Part shown: one piece after another, positions 9,764 to 19,224 of the stretch
How positions within the stretch are numbered: position 1 is the stretch's first letter
Layout of the letters: each line of letters begins with the position of its first letter
Source: Marinomonas spartinae
GTDB taxonomy: Bacteria; Pseudomonadota; Gammaproteobacteria; Pseudomonadales; Marinomonadaceae
NCBI RefSeq assembly: GCF_016461715.1
Contig: NZ_JAEMUI010000002.1
Span: 124,001 to 188,000 of the forward strand
Length of the DNA: 64,000 bases
Direction of reading: 5' to 3'
The notes under the pieces: generated by a model
The model's input: only the letters and a program-made list of their open reading frames with translations
Told to the model about the DNA's origin: nothing
Database searches by the model: none
Position numbers and translations under genes: made by a program

Positions 9764-10232
9764 GGTGCTTCCTTATCCAATAACAAGTTAAACGGATCAT
9801 GGTTGTTTTTTGTTCAGGTGTTAGTGACACTTCTGCGCGGTACAGGCCGTTAATAAAATCCTCTCCCAGCTGATCAAAACGTCGCTTTTTTGGTAAGGTG
9901 CTGTCTAATTGTGCGATTAACGCGTGTGAAGGGAGAGCGGCTTGGCTGACTTTGTTTTCGCTTATCAGACAGCGACGAATGAGCTCGTGGCAGGCAATAA
10001 TGAGTTCTTTATCATTCAAGTTATCACTGTTTTTTTTGAGAGAGTTCATTGCTTCTTGGCGATACTTTCTTTTACTGCGCCTTTTAAGTAACAGTAAAAT
10101 AGCGCTAAGCAGGGCGATAATCACGAAGGCAACTACCAACCACGTCCACCATGCTGGTGGCCACATGGGGATGGCTTCGGGTAATAAGTATCCTTTATGA
10201 GGCAGTTCAAGCGGTGTGCTTGTCGGTGTCAT
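9756..10232 (-). CDS. DUF4381 domain membrane protein
   Basis: 158 residues: a short N-terminus rich in Pro and Leu, one strong transmembrane helix (about 28-49) followed by the basic stop-transfer KRRSKRKYRQEA, then a cytosolic helical domain. This is the pattern of DUF4381, a family almost always found between DUF58 and VWA genes in MoxR operons. The start codon base at 10232 is shared with the end of the DUF58 gene, and the end overlaps the next gene by 8 bases. No catalytic motif is visible; an assembly role within the operon product is inferred. Confidence 0.83.
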   Translation of the reverse strand: MTPTSTPLELPHKGYLLPEAIPMWPPAWWTWLVVAFVIIALLSAILLLLKRRSKRKYRQEAMNSLKKNSDNLNDKELIIACHELIRRCLISENKVSQAALPSHALIAQLDSTLPKKRRFDQLGEDFINGLYRAEVSLTPEQKTTMIRLTCYWIRKHRV

Positions 10233-11140
10233 TAGCGCAATGCTCCTTGATCAAGCAGGTATTTAGCAATTTTTTCAGGGGATTCGCTAATATCAAACAG
10301 TTGATGGCGAATGCCGATGGAGGCCAATTTTTTTCGCAATCTAGCATTGTCTTCGAAGAAGTCTTTTTTGGCTTGTTCAGTGCTTTTTTTCGTTACTTGG
10401 ATGGTCTTGGGGCCATCGGCATCAGCAAAACGGTATTCACCTGGTGGGAGCTCAAATGCATGGTGATCGAAAATTTGTACCCAATGGACTCGATTATGTT
10501 TGGCTAATTGCCATAAGGAAAGTTGCTCTTTTTCGTTCCAATGATTCTTGTCAGTTAAAATGATGACATCTCTATTATGAGCCTTGGCCGTGATGGCCGA
10601 ACGATGCCAACAGGCAATGCTCGGTTCATATTGGCGATTTTTTATTTGGGTGGCAGTGGCTAAGTGAGAGAGAAGTTGATGAATGGAGCGTTTTCCGCTT
10701 TGTTCATGACTTTCGTTGCCAAACATGAAGCGATATGACAGTTTGTCGCCTTGCTGTTCACTACGCCAAGCGATGATGCCTGCGAGCTGGCTTAACCGAG
10801 TTGAAATAAACGTATGGCGTGTACTAAAATACGCTGTTTGCGATAACCCTAAAAATAATAAACGTTGATGATCATTTTCTTGACTGTAGACGCGGGTATG
10901 CGCGTGGCCAGTTCGAGCGGTGACCCGCCAGTCAATGTGTCTTAAATCATCGCTGGGTTGATATTGTCTCAGCTCTAGCATTTCCATGCCGTGCCCTTTT
11001 TGATTGGAGCGACGCTCACCATTCTTAAGCGTAAAGCGTGTTGCTTTGTTGGCGCGCCCTAGATGTTTTGCATAATGGGCCAACAGGGCAAAATCCGTTT
11101 CTTCAAGTTCTGGTGAATCAGGCGATAATAATGGATTCAT
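10232..11140 (-). CDS. DUF58 domain protein (MoxR-associated)
   Basis: 302 residues, soluble by sequence. The DUF58 signature is clear: GMEMLELRQYQPSDDLRHIDWRVTARTG at about residues 51-78, i.e. R-x-Y-x-x-x-D-x-x-R-x-IDW-x-x-x-AR-x-G. The remaining fold is VWA-like but lacks an obvious MIDAS DxSxS. It sits directly after moxR (8-base gap) and abuts DUF4381. The family is a constant partner of MoxR ATPases; its molecular role is unknown. Confidence 0.87.
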   Translation of the reverse strand: MNPLLSPDSPELEETDFALLAHYAKHLGRANKATRFTLKNGERRSNQKGHGMEMLELRQYQPSDDLRHIDWRVTARTGHAHTRVYSQENDHQRLLFLGLSQTAYFSTRHTFISTRLSQLAGIIAWRSEQQGDKLSYRFMFGNESHEQSGKRSIHQLLSHLATATQIKNRQYEPSIACWHRSAITAKAHNRDVIILTDKNHWNEKEQLSLWQLAKHNRVHWVQIFDHHAFELPPGEYRFADADGPKTIQVTKKSTEQAKKDFFEDNARLRKKLASIGIRHQLFDISESPEKIAKYLLDQGALR

Positions 11141-11148
11141 GGCAAAAA

Positions 11149-12117
11149 TTATAAAGCAGGTACATGGTTAATTAACCGTGTGAGTAATTCGTCTGTTGAA
11201 ATGCCGCTCGCTTGTGCCTCAAATGATGTGATAACACGGTGGCGGAGAACCGGTAAGGCGACTTCTCTTACATCGTCGGGTGTGACAAAGTCACGACTAT
11301 TTAATAGGGCGTTTGCGCGAGCGCAGCGATCTAATGCAAGAGTGGCTCGTGGGCTGGCCCCAAAATCAATTAAGCTTTCACCATTTGGACTGAGTCCTAA
11401 GTAGTGCTCCGGATGACGAGTCGCCATGACCAGCTGTACGATATAATGTTCGACAGATTCTGACATATAAAGTGACAAGGCTTTTTGTTGTAGAGCTAAG
11501 ATATCAGTTGGTGTACAAAGGGCCTTCGTCGTGGTGGCGAGCGTTTTGTGTTGATCTTGTTGGCGGACGAGTCGAAGCACTTCTAATTCGCTTTCCGCAC
11601 TGGGATAACCTAACTTTATTTTTAGTAGGAAGCGGTCAAGTTGAGCTTCTGGTAGTGGATAGGTTCCTTCCTGTTCAATGGGGTTTTGCGTAGCAATCAC
11701 AAAGAAAAGAGGCGGTAGTGGGTAGCTGTGATTGCCAACCGTGACCTGGTTCTCTCCCATGGCCTCAAGTAGGGCTGATTGTACTTTTGCGGGGGCTCGG
11801 TTGATTTCATCGGCTAGAACGACTTCATTCATAATAGGGCCAGCAATAAAGGTAAACTGCCCGGTTTCCTGCTGATAAATATCTGAGCCTGTCACATCGC
11901 CAGGCAGTAGGTCAGGGGTGAACTGGATGCGTTGAAAACGACAGTCAATGGCACCTGCAAGCGCTTTAGCGGCGGTGGTTTTGGCGATACCTGGAGGCCC
12001 TTCAAGTAATACATGGCCGTTTGCAATGAGTGCAATCAGTAATTCTTGAGTTAAGTCTGGTTGACCGATAACGGCGTGATTAAGGTGATCTTTTAATCTT
12101 TCAATTACTGATTCCAT
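11149..12117 (-). CDS. MoxR-family AAA+ ATPase
   Basis: First gene of the minus-strand Bat operon. MoxR ATPases act as chaperone-like remodelling machines for VWA-containing complexes. Walker A GPPGIAKT (40-47) and Walker B VVLADEINRAP (99-109), plus the sensor region FFVIATQNPIEQEGTYPLPEAQLDRF, are typical. The frame is open 25 codons further to 12192, but the ATG at 12117 (MESVIERLKDHL) has an AGG site at good spacing and matches the usual MoxR N-terminus, giving 322 residues. Cognate VWA proteins are encoded downstream. Confidence 0.92.
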   Translation of the reverse strand: MESVIERLKDHLNHAVIGQPDLTQELLIALIANGHVLLEGPPGIAKTTAAKALAGAIDCRFQRIQFTPDLLPGDVTGSDIYQQETGQFTFIAGPIMNEVVLADEINRAPAKVQSALLEAMGENQVTVGNHSYPLPPLFFVIATQNPIEQEGTYPLPEAQLDRFLLKIKLGYPSAESELEVLRLVRQQDQHKTLATTTKALCTPTDILALQQKALSLYMSESVEHYIVQLVMATRHPEHYLGLSPNGESLIDFGASPRATLALDRCARANALLNSRDFVTPDDVREVALPVLRHRVITSFEAQASGISTDELLTRLINHVPAL

Positions 12118-12246
12118 CGAACCTAAGTACCTCATACTTCTGTCAAAAAAGGTGTCAACACAATATAATGCGTACCATCTTATCGGATTCAAAACTTTAC
12201 ATACAAGGCGTTAGTTGTAAGAGTAGCGTAAGCATAGGAAAGAAAA

Positions 12247-12468
12247 TTGGCAAACATTGTCGTAGAAGTGACATTGAGCGCATTACAATACCAGACTTTG
12301 TATTCAGGACAAGCCAAGAATGTCGTGGCACATAGTCTAGATGGGCGTAAAGTTCAGTTACCTTTATCTGCTTTTCGGCGCTTTGTTACTCATGGAGGCA
12401 TTGATGGGGTTTTTGACGTAGAATTCGATGATCAACATAAGTTAGTGGCTATAACGCGAATGCGTTAG
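12247..12468 (+). CDS. DUF2835 family protein
   Basis: 73-residue protein starting with TTG, preceded by an AGGAAAG site. It matches my recollection of the DUF2835 family in gammaproteobacteria: a small beta-rich protein with [35 protein letters not shown], ending in a beta hairpin. Function unknown. It is transcribed divergently from the moxR operon and in the same direction as pyrD, 40 bases upstream of it. Confidence 0.75.
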   Translation: MANIVVEVTLSALQYQTLYSGQAKNVVAHSLDGRKVQLPLSAFRRFVTHGGIDGVFDVEFDDQHKLVAITRMR

Positions 12469-12508
12469 CCCGCCCATTTTAGACTTAACACGGTTAGGAG
12501 CCTTGTCT

Positions 12509-13549
12509 ATGTATCACCTTGCTCGAGCACTACTCTTCAAGTTAGATCCTGAAGTGTCCCATGAATTATCATTGGATCTTTTAACAGCGAGTAGTCGGTT
12601 GGGATTAACGAGGTTTTTTGATGGTTTACCTTCCTCTCAACCAATTGATGTGATGGGGTTGCGTTTTCCTAATGCGGTAGGGTTAGCGGCTGGATTGGAT
12701 AAAAATGCCGATGCGTTTGAAGCGCTTGGCGCACTGGGTTTTGGCTTTGTTGAAGTCGGTACTGTGACGCCAAAAGGGCAGTCAGGTAACCCCAAACCAC
12801 GATTGTTTCGTCTACCAGAGTACGATGCCATTATTAATCGCATGGGATTCAATAACAAAGGTGTCGATCATATGGTGTCACGTATTAAATCCCATCGTTA
12901 TCCAGGTGTTCTTGGGGTGAACATCGGTAAAAACTTAACCACGTCGGTGGAAGAGGCTGCAACGGATTATTTGACTTGTTTCGAGCAAGTGGTGCCTTAT
13001 GCTGATTACATTACTGCTAATATTAGTTCGCCGAACACGCCTGGGCTGCGTAGCCTGCAATTTGGAGACAGTCTGGCGCAATTGATTAACCCGCTTGTTC
13101 TGGCCAGAGATCGTTACCAAGATCAGCACGGTAAGCGTGTTCCTTTGGCCGTGAAAATTGCTCCAGATATGACAGATGATGAAATTAAGTTAGTGGCGGA
13201 TACGTTAGTAGAGCAGGGAGTGGACGGTATTATTGCAACCAATACCACTTTATCTCGTGAGGCCGTTCAAGGTCATCGATTTGCAAACGAAGCGGGAGGG
13301 TTAAGTGGTGTTCCTGTCCGTGAGGCTTCTACTCATGTGGTTCATGTTTTAGCAGAGCGCCTTAAAGGTGCCTTACCCATTATCGGGGTGGGGGGAATCT
13401 CAAGCGGTGATGATGCTATAGAGAAACTTCAAGCTGGCGCTCAGTTAGTGCAACTCTACTCTGGATTCATTTATCAAGGGCCAGAGTTAATTAAAGAGGT
13501 GGTCGCCAGTACGGACGCATACTACCGAGAGTTACGATTGGGTAGATAA
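12509..13549 (+). CDS. pyrD: Dihydroorotate dehydrogenase (quinone), class 2
   Basis: Flavoprotein of pyrimidine synthesis. It oxidises dihydroorotate to orotate and passes electrons to the quinone pool from the inner face of the membrane. It is 346 residues, with the amphipathic N-terminal helix region ([25 protein letters not shown]) that marks class 2 enzymes. Motifs: [21 protein letters not shown], and [11 protein letters not shown] near residue 173 with the catalytic Ser; FMN-phosphate site [13 protein letters not shown]. The ATG at 12509 is chosen because TAGGAG lies 8 bases upstream; a TTG two codons earlier would be too close. A terminator follows the gene. Confidence 0.96.
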   Translation: MYHLARALLFKLDPEVSHELSLDLLTASSRLGLTRFFDGLPSSQPIDVMGLRFPNAVGLAAGLDKNADAFEALGALGFGFVEVGTVTPKGQSGNPKPRLFRLPEYDAIINRMGFNNKGVDHMVSRIKSHRYPGVLGVNIGKNLTTSVEEAATDYLTCFEQVVPYADYITANISSPNTPGLRSLQFGDSLAQLINPLVLARDRYQDQHGKRVPLAVKIAPDMTDDEIKLVADTLVEQGVDGIIATNTTLSREAVQGHRFANEAGGLSGVPVREASTHVVHVLAERLKGALPIIGVGGISSGDDAIEKLQAGAQLVQLYSGFIYQGPELIKEVVASTDAYYRELRLGR

Positions 13550-13613
13550 GATAGAGATAGAGGCAGTTGCTCGCTTATTATGGCGACAATGTCTCAGATA
13601 TAAGTAGAGTCAT

Positions 13614-13650
13614 AAAAAAACAGGCGGGATCGACCCGCCTGCTTTTTATA
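13614..13650. terminator. Bidirectional terminator between pyrD and rmf
   Basis: CAGGCGGG and CCCGCCTG pair around ATCGA, with an A tract before and a T tract after. It can end both pyrD (plus) and rmf (minus) transcripts. Confidence 0.88.
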
Positions 13651-13701
13651 AGAGCTTTTTTGATTTGCTCATTGTGATACCACATCAGAATAACGAAAAA
13701 A

Positions 13702-13911
13702 TTAATGTACCATGCTGAATGTTTTGTGGGTGCCTTCAACGGGAGTTAAGCCACTCCACATGTCTTCACGTCCTTCGCGCCATCCAGCGAGCCAATGAGG
13801 ACGGGTATTTTCATGGTATTGCATTGAAAGGCCTTTTGTTTTGCCTGCCATCCCTGCACGGTAGCCACGGATGTAAGCGCGATGATGAAGATCTCTTTTC
13901 TGCTTCTTCAT
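13702..13911 (-). CDS. rmf: Ribosome modulation factor
   Basis: Small basic protein that drives 70S ribosomes into inactive 100S dimers in stationary phase. It is 69 residues; the core MKKQKRDLHHRAYIRGYRAGMAGKTK and WLAGWREGREDMW lines up with E. coli RMF (55 residues), and the extra length is a C-terminal tail. An AGGAAA site precedes the ATG. Divergent from rlmKL with a 120-bp gap that must hold both promoters. In enterobacteria pyrD, rlmL and rmf also lie close together, so the neighbourhood is partly conserved. Growth-phase control is expected from the family but not shown here. Confidence 0.93.
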   Translation of the reverse strand: MKKQKRDLHHRAYIRGYRAGMAGKTKGLSMQYHENTRPHWLAGWREGREDMWSGLTPVEGTHKTFSMVH

Positions 13912-14031
13912 TAGTTTTTTTCCTCTTATTCTTTTCCATGTTGAACTTTGAAACTAGTAGAGAATTGATGGATTGTCTAAAAACTCTTTGCTCTAACACA
14001 TTTATAGAACGTTTAAAAAAGTAATTAAAAA

Positions 14032-16206
14032 ATGAACACACAAGTAGAAACCGTGGATACCGTCGGTCAGACGTACCACTTAGAGATAACCTGCCCACTG
14101 GGATTAGAGAATGTGCTTGAGCAAGAGCTGCACAGTGAAGGTCTGATGGGTACTCGTCTAGGCGAGGCCCAAGTCAAATTGACGACCGACTTAGAAGGTA
14201 TGTATAAGGCTTGTCTTTGGTCTCGAGTGGCCACGCGGGTTATGTTGCCCGTTGCCAATTTTAAGATGGAATCAGCTGATGACCTTTATGAAGGCGTAAA
14301 GGCGATTGAGTGGTCTGACCATATGACGGCAGCGAATACCATTGCCATCGATTGTCATGGAACAAACCACCATATTCGTAATACGCAATTTGGTTCAGTT
14401 CGTGCGAAAGATGCGATAGCTGATTATTTTGTGGCGCTTTCGGGTGAACGTCCCAATGTCGAAAAAGTACAACCAGATATACGTATTTCCATTCGGATTA
14501 AGCGTGATATTGTGACCGTCAGTATTGATCTGTCGGGTGACAGCATGCACCGCCGTGATTATCGTCAACAAGGCTCTATGGCGCCGCTTAAAGAAAATCT
14601 TGCCGCAGGGTTGCTGCTCCGAGCGGATTGGAACCGTGATTGTGGGTTAACGCAATTGATTGATCCCATGTGTGGTTCTGGAACCTTCTTAGTCGAAGCG
14701 GCGATGATGTCACTCGATATGGCGCCAGGTTTACGCCGAGGTTACTGGGGGTTCAAAGGTTGGAAGCAGCACGATCATCGTTTGTGGCAACAATTGATGG
14801 ATTTTGCCAAAAACCGCAAGAAAGATCCTGCTGAATTGGGTATTCGTTTCCAGGGTACGGATCGGGAGCAGCGTGCCATTGCCGCGTCTCGGGAGAACAT
14901 TAAGCGTGCTGGGCTGGTGGGCGTGATTGATGTATCCATGGCATCTTTCCAGCAGCATGACTTTGTCATTGAGCAAGAAAAGCCCGGATTAGTTATTTGT
15001 AACCCTCCTTACGGTGAGCGATTGGGGGATGAAATGGCGCTGATTGCCTTGTATCGCCAATTAGGTGAGTGGGTTGTGACGCATGTGCGTGGTTGGCAGT
15101 TTATGATGCTAACCAGCAATGACCATTTGGCACGTCAAATTCCGGTGCGCCCCGAGAAAAGTACCCGAGTGATCAATGGTGGTTTAGAATGTCGTGCCTA
15201 TCGATTCCCGTTGCTGGATGGCTATATCAAAGAAGATGCGGTGGCGCAATCTATTATGACTCCAGGCGCGCAAATGTTTGCTAACCGTTTGCAGAAGAAC
15301 GCCAAAAAACTGAAAAAATGGGTCGAAAAAAATAATATCGAGTGTTACCGGGTTTATGATGCTGATATGCCTGAATACGCAGTTGCTATTGATGTTTATC
15401 AGGATTGGGCGCACGTTCAAGAGTATAAGGCGCCCAAAAGTGTTGATCCGGAAAAAGCGACACAGCGATTGTTTGAAGTGGTATCGTCTATTCCCACGGC
15501 ACTTAATATTGCGGAAGCCAATGTGATTGTGAAGCACCGCCAAAAACAAACCGGTAAAGCACAATATGAAAAACTAGATCAGTCTAATCATGAGATAATC
15601 GTCAAGGAGTACGGTTGTGAGTTTATTGTTAATCTGAAAGATTATCTGGATACGGGTTTATTCTTGGATCATCGTCCAGTACGGAAACTAATACAAGACC
15701 GCGCCAATGGTAAACGGTTTTTGAATTTGTTTTGTTATACCGCATCGGCTTCGGTCCATGCAGGGGAAGGGGGTGCCCGCAGTAGTTTAAGTGTCGACAT
15801 GTCTAACACTTATACCGAGTGGGCGCGGCGTAATATCGAGCTAAACGAATTCTCTGAACGTGATCATAAGGTTGAACGGGCCGACTGTATTGAATGGTTG
15901 CGTCATAGTAACGATGAATTTGATTTAATTTTTATGGATCCTCCTACCTTTTCTAACTCGAAAAAAATGTCAGAGATCCTGGATATTCAACGGGACCATG
16001 GGGAATTATTGCGCTTAGCAATGGCGCGCTTAGCGAAAGACGGTGAGCTAATTTTCTCAAATAACTATCGCCGTTTTGTCTTGGATAAGGATATTGAAGA
16101 GGAATTTTCTGTGCAGAATATTACCAAGTTAAGCATGGACCCAGATTTCGAACGAAATACGAAAATCCACCAATGTTGGATTCTTCGTCATCGTTCTGAA
16201 GGCTAA
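14032..16206 (+). CDS. rlmL: Bifunctional 23S rRNA methyltransferase RlmKL
   Basis: Methylates G2445 (N2) and G2069 (N7) of 23S rRNA with S-adenosylmethionine. It is 724 residues, the length of the fused RlmK/RlmL of gammaproteobacteria. An N-terminal ferredoxin-like/THUMP region (about 15-165) precedes the RlmL Rossmann domain with IDPMCGSGTFLVEAAMM (about 208) and the base-flipping NPPYGERL (about 325). The RlmK half carries FLNLFCYTASASVHA (about 563) and MDPPTFSNSK (about 634). The ATG at 14032 follows AAAAAGTAATTAAAAA, a weak ribosome site. I see no terminator before purU. Confidence 0.95.
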   Translation: MNTQVETVDTVGQTYHLEITCPLGLENVLEQELHSEGLMGTRLGEAQVKLTTDLEGMYKACLWSRVATRVMLPVANFKMESADDLYEGVKAIEWSDHMTAANTIAIDCHGTNHHIRNTQFGSVRAKDAIADYFVALSGERPNVEKVQPDIRISIRIKRDIVTVSIDLSGDSMHRRDYRQQGSMAPLKENLAAGLLLRADWNRDCGLTQLIDPMCGSGTFLVEAAMMSLDMAPGLRRGYWGFKGWKQHDHRLWQQLMDFAKNRKKDPAELGIRFQGTDREQRAIAASRENIKRAGLVGVIDVSMASFQQHDFVIEQEKPGLVICNPPYGERLGDEMALIALYRQLGEWVVTHVRGWQFMMLTSNDHLARQIPVRPEKSTRVINGGLECRAYRFPLLDGYIKEDAVAQSIMTPGAQMFANRLQKNAKKLKKWVEKNNIECYRVYDADMPEYAVAIDVYQDWAHVQEYKAPKSVDPEKATQRLFEVVSSIPTALNIAEANVIVKHRQKQTGKAQYEKLDQSNHEIIVKEYGCEFIVNLKDYLDTGLFLDHRPVRKLIQDRANGKRFLNLFCYTASASVHAGEGGARSSLSVDMSNTYTEWARRNIELNEFSERDHKVERADCIEWLRHSNDEFDLIFMDPPTFSNSKKMSEILDIQRDHGELLRLAMARLAKDGELIFSNNYRRFVLDKDIEEEFSVQNITKLSMDPDFERNTKIHQCWILRHRSEG

Positions 16207-16304
16207 GTTAGGTCTTCGATGAGCAAAGTGATATTTTGTCCATTAAAATGACGAGCTGTATAGAGCTCTAGTGATACGTATTTAAAGGTTTTATAAGTTT
16301 TAGT

Positions 16305-17162
16305 ATGAAGAAAACATTTCGTCTTGTTATTAGTTGTCCCGACCGTATCGGGATTGTTGCGGCCGTGTCTCAGTTCTTGAATGAGCGTAAAGGATCGATA
16401 ACAGAAGCCAGCCATCACACGGATCAAGAATCTAAATGGTTTTTTATGCGTCATGAGATTGATGCGGAATCGTTATCGGTTGATGTGGCGACATTTCGTG
16501 AAGAGTTTGCACCGATCGCCGAAGAATTTGAGATGAACTGGTATGTTAAAGACAGCGAAGCGCTTCCTAAAGTCATGTTGTTGGCCACCAAAGAATCCCA
16601 TTGTTTAAACGACATTATGCACCGTTGGCATACTGGAGAGTTGAACTGTGAGATTGTTGGGGTGATTGCTAACCATGAATCCCTGCGTTCTATGGTAGAA
16701 TGGTATAACATTCCTTATTACTGCATTCCTGTGCCGAAAGAAGATAAGATGCCTGCCTTTCATCAGATTGAGAAATGTATTGATGAGGCACGGGCAGACA
16801 CTATTGTGTTGGCGCGTTATATGCAAATTTTCCCTGAATTTTTGTGTCAAAAATATCAACATAAGGTTATCAACATTCATCATAGCTTCTTGCCTTCTTT
16901 TATTGGGGCGAAGCCTTACCATCAAGCGGCAGTACGTGGTGTGAAATTGATTGGAGCAACCTGTCATTATGTCACTGCTGATCTGGATGCCGGTCCAATC
17001 ATCGAGCAAGATGTTATTCGTGTCCGACATAGTCATACAGCGACGGATATGGTGCGCCTAGGTAAAGACATTGAAAAGCTTGTGTTGTCTCGAGGTCTGC
17101 GATACCACTTGGAAGATCGAGTAATCGTCCACGGCAATAAAACCATTGTGTTTGCTGATTAA
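16305..17162 (+). CDS. purU: Formyltetrahydrofolate deformylase
   Basis: Hydrolyses 10-formyl-THF to formate and THF, balancing the one-carbon pool and feeding formate to purine synthesis. It is 285 residues, normal for PurU. An N-terminal ACT domain (about 5-85, starting RLVISCPDRIGIVAAV) is followed by a formyltransferase-like catalytic domain with NIHHSFLPSFIGAKPYHQA (about 192-210) and the Asp in HYVTADLDAGPII. It starts 98 bases after rlmKL on the same strand and is followed by a terminator. Confidence 0.95.
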   Translation: MKKTFRLVISCPDRIGIVAAVSQFLNERKGSITEASHHTDQESKWFFMRHEIDAESLSVDVATFREEFAPIAEEFEMNWYVKDSEALPKVMLLATKESHCLNDIMHRWHTGELNCEIVGVIANHESLRSMVEWYNIPYYCIPVPKEDKMPAFHQIEKCIDEARADTIVLARYMQIFPEFLCQKYQHKVINIHHSFLPSFIGAKPYHQAAVRGVKLIGATCHYVTADLDAGPIIEQDVIRVRHSHTATDMVRLGKDIEKLVLSRGLRYHLEDRVIVHGNKTIVFAD

Positions 17163-17184
17163 TTCTATCTCATTGATAGTTATT

Positions 17185-17216
17185 AAAAAAAGAAGGCCAA
17201 GCGCCTTCTTTTTTTA
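17185..17216 (+). terminator. Terminator after purU
   Basis: AGAAGGC pairs with GCCTTCT around a 5-base loop, with an A run before and a run of T after. Confidence 0.85.
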
Positions 17217-17330
17217 TGTAAGCCCCCAAGGATAAATGTAGTTTCTTGTTGTTCACTTTTTGTTCTGTAAAATATTGTCTATAGTTAAGTTCAAGTGGTT
17301 CAAAAATAGACAGCTTATGAGGGGAGCGTT

Positions 17331-17591
17331 ATGAAGCTTAAGCTAACACCAACTCAAAACTTATGCGTCGGTTATTTGGAATCAGGTTTCGAGGTCGTTC
17401 AGATGGAAGAGCAGTTTTTCTTTGTAAAAGGTGATAAGCGTCAGAAAGTGTTGCCAAAAACATTGGAGGCACTGGTCAACCGAGGGGCTCTGAAATACAC
17501 CACACAAGGGGACTATGAATTGAGTGATGAGTTTGTCGAGCACAGAAAAAAAATGTGTTCTCCTGTGCGCAGCAAGCATACTCGACATTAA
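17331..17591 (+). CDS. Small protein of unknown function
   Basis: 86 residues, ATG with a GGGGAGCG site 5-8 bases upstream. I do not recognise the family. It is rich in Lys and Val, with no membrane segment or signal. The middle part (LPKTLEALVNRGALKYTTQGDYELSDEFVEH) looks like the recognition helix and wing of a winged-helix fold, but this is only an impression. It stands alone between the purU terminator and its own terminator, which supports a real transcription unit. Confidence 0.7.
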   Translation: MKLKLTPTQNLCVGYLESGFEVVQMEEQFFFVKGDKRQKVLPKTLEALVNRGALKYTTQGDYELSDEFVEHRKKMCSPVRSKHTRH

Positions 17592-17640
17592 TCCTTAGTG
17601 AGCTCGACCCGTTATCGAGTGCATTCATGGCTCAGAAAAA

Positions 17641-17671
17641 GCCAATCGTTTAGGGCGATTGGCTTTTCTTA
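17641..17671. terminator. Terminator between the small protein and DUF3549
   Basis: GCCAATCG / CGATTGGC stem with a 7-base loop, A run upstream and T-rich run downstream; it lies between convergent genes. Confidence 0.85.
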
Positions 17672-17706
17672 TTGGGTGTTGTTGGCCACGAGAACCCTAT
17701 GCTTAC

Positions 17707-18792
17707 TTATTGAAGGGTGTTGGGTGCCTGAGTAAAGAGGTGGCTTACTGCTTGCGCCATGGTTGCACTAATGCGCTCTTGTCTAAGTAGAGTCCAAAGT
17801 GGTTGCCGCGTTTCAGGGTGTTGGCTTAGCTCAATGGCAATTTGCTTAAACGCGATGAAAGCATCGTCTCTATGAGCCAATTTCTCCATGACGATCCTTA
17901 ATAGTTGGGCGTCACTGGCCAGCCAATGGGGGCATTTTGCTGCTAATGCTGTGATCGGATGAGTTTGCTCATCAGAGCATTCGGTTAAATTGCCTAACAT
18001 AGCAAATAATGGCAACAGCAGGTTGTTGTTCAACGGTGTATTGGAAAGCGCCCTGAGGTAACTTGCCTGCATCAATGGATCTTGTTCAGCAAGTAATTTA
18101 TCTATTAATGTGTTTTCAATGTCTGCTGGTAGTGTTTGATGTTCTAAAGAATGACAAAGGGCGCTAACAAGAGGACTTGGTGCGTGTTGTAAGGCCTTTT
18201 TGATAAGAGGGAGGTGTGTTTCGTTATCAACTTGCACGGCTAATTCCGCAATGCCTTGAAGGCCAAGAGTTTGCCACGAGTCGTCTTGTTGATCAGGCAT
18301 GCTTTCGTTTAGTTTGTTTGTCACGTAGTCCACGACGTCTTCATAATACTGAGAGACGGGCGTTCCTAGTTGTTTTGCTAATATGGCGTGGAAATTGGCC
18401 ATTCGTTCTTGGTCTGGCTTAAACGCATAGGGGCTATCTTCTAGCGCTTCTGCTAATCCGGCCTCTTCTCCTTTGTGTAATATTTTATCAACGATGGTTT
18501 TGATAAAATGATCACGTGTTCCTAAGTTCAAGGCCCCCGACTCATCTAATGGAAGCTTGATAAACCAGATAACAGCATGATCTGCTGTCTTTGCTTGACG
18601 GGTATCTTTTGTTTTCAGTAAGCAAGCCAGCCAAGCATGCTGGCGAAATGGGTATGGGTAAGCTTGCTGTTTTTTATCAAATTGGATGGTTTGCTGTGGC
18701 GTAATTTTCTTGATGCGGCGACCAAGATCAAAAAAGCTTGCCTCACACCCTACCATTTCAAAAAGATCGCCAAGCGATTCAATGTTTTTCAT
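17707..18792 (-). CDS. DUF3549 family protein
   Basis: 361 residues, soluble and mostly helical; the C-terminal two-thirds resembles HEAT-like repeats (e.g. LIKKALQHAPSPLVSALCHSLE). N-terminal features FEMVGCEASFFDLGRRIKKI and QAYPYPFRQHAWLACL fit DUF3549, a family I recall from Pseudomonas and relatives with no assigned function. It is divergent from yqcC (69-bp gap to the chosen TTG), in the order often seen in this group. I infer only that it is a conserved housekeeping-type protein. Confidence 0.75.
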   Translation of the reverse strand: MKNIESLGDLFEMVGCEASFFDLGRRIKKITPQQTIQFDKKQQAYPYPFRQHAWLACLLKTKDTRQAKTADHAVIWFIKLPLDESGALNLGTRDHFIKTIVDKILHKGEEAGLAEALEDSPYAFKPDQERMANFHAILAKQLGTPVSQYYEDVVDYVTNKLNESMPDQQDDSWQTLGLQGIAELAVQVDNETHLPLIKKALQHAPSPLVSALCHSLEHQTLPADIENTLIDKLLAEQDPLMQASYLRALSNTPLNNNLLLPLFAMLGNLTECSDEQTHPITALAAKCPHWLASDAQLLRIVMEKLAHRDDAFIAFKQIAIELSQHPETRQPLWTLLRQERISATMAQAVSHLFTQAPNTLQ

Positions 18793-18861
18793 GATAAATT
18801 AGATGCCTGTCAAAGAGTTAACGTTTCCCTTATGGTACCGTTTTTTACAGGAGAAATCAGG

Positions 18862-19224
18862 TTGAATACTGCCTATCCAATGCACTCTCAACTGGCCGAT
18901 CTATTAATCGATGTAGAAATAACATTGCGTGAGGGTGGACTTTGGGAATGTGAGCAACCCAGTGAACAGGCAATGCAAAGCAATGTTCCTTTTTGTGTTG
19001 ATACAATGAGCTTCGCTCAATGGTTGCGTTACATTATGATAGAAAAATTCAAAGTATTGATTGAACATGGCGCACCATTGCCAACGCAATGTTATGTTTC
19101 TCCCATGGCCGTCGAAGCGTTTAAAGAGGTGGATCACACGATGCTCAATAGGCTCATTCAGCGTCTTGATAAAATCGATCAACATTTGAGTCAACAAACC
19201 TTATTAGATGATTCGGCTCTATGA
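18862..19224 (+). CDS. YqcC family protein (DUF446)
   Basis: 120 residues from a TTG start at 18862, chosen because CAGGAGA lies 8-9 bases upstream. An ATG six codons later (18880) is the alternative; the open frame further upstream overlaps the divergent gene and is not likely coding. Hallmarks of YqcC are visible: FCVDTMSFAQWLRYIMIEKFKVLIEHGAPLP and a C-terminal LDKIDQHL. Function unknown. The stop overlaps the start of the DUF1853 gene by 4 bases (ATGA), so the two are probably translationally coupled. E. coli yqcC likewise lies next to another small gene, truC. Confidence 0.83.
   Translation: MNTAYPMHSQLADLLIDVEITLREGGLWECEQPSEQAMQSNVPFCVDTMSFAQWLRYIMIEKFKVLIEHGAPLPTQCYVSPMAVEAFKEVDHTMLNRLIQRLDKIDQHLSQQTLLDDSAL

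Noticed and set aside
16203..16454. 83-codon minus-strand ORF between rlmKL and purU
   Set aside because: It runs antisense through the purU start and ACT-domain region, has no ribosome site, and its product has no recognisable pattern.
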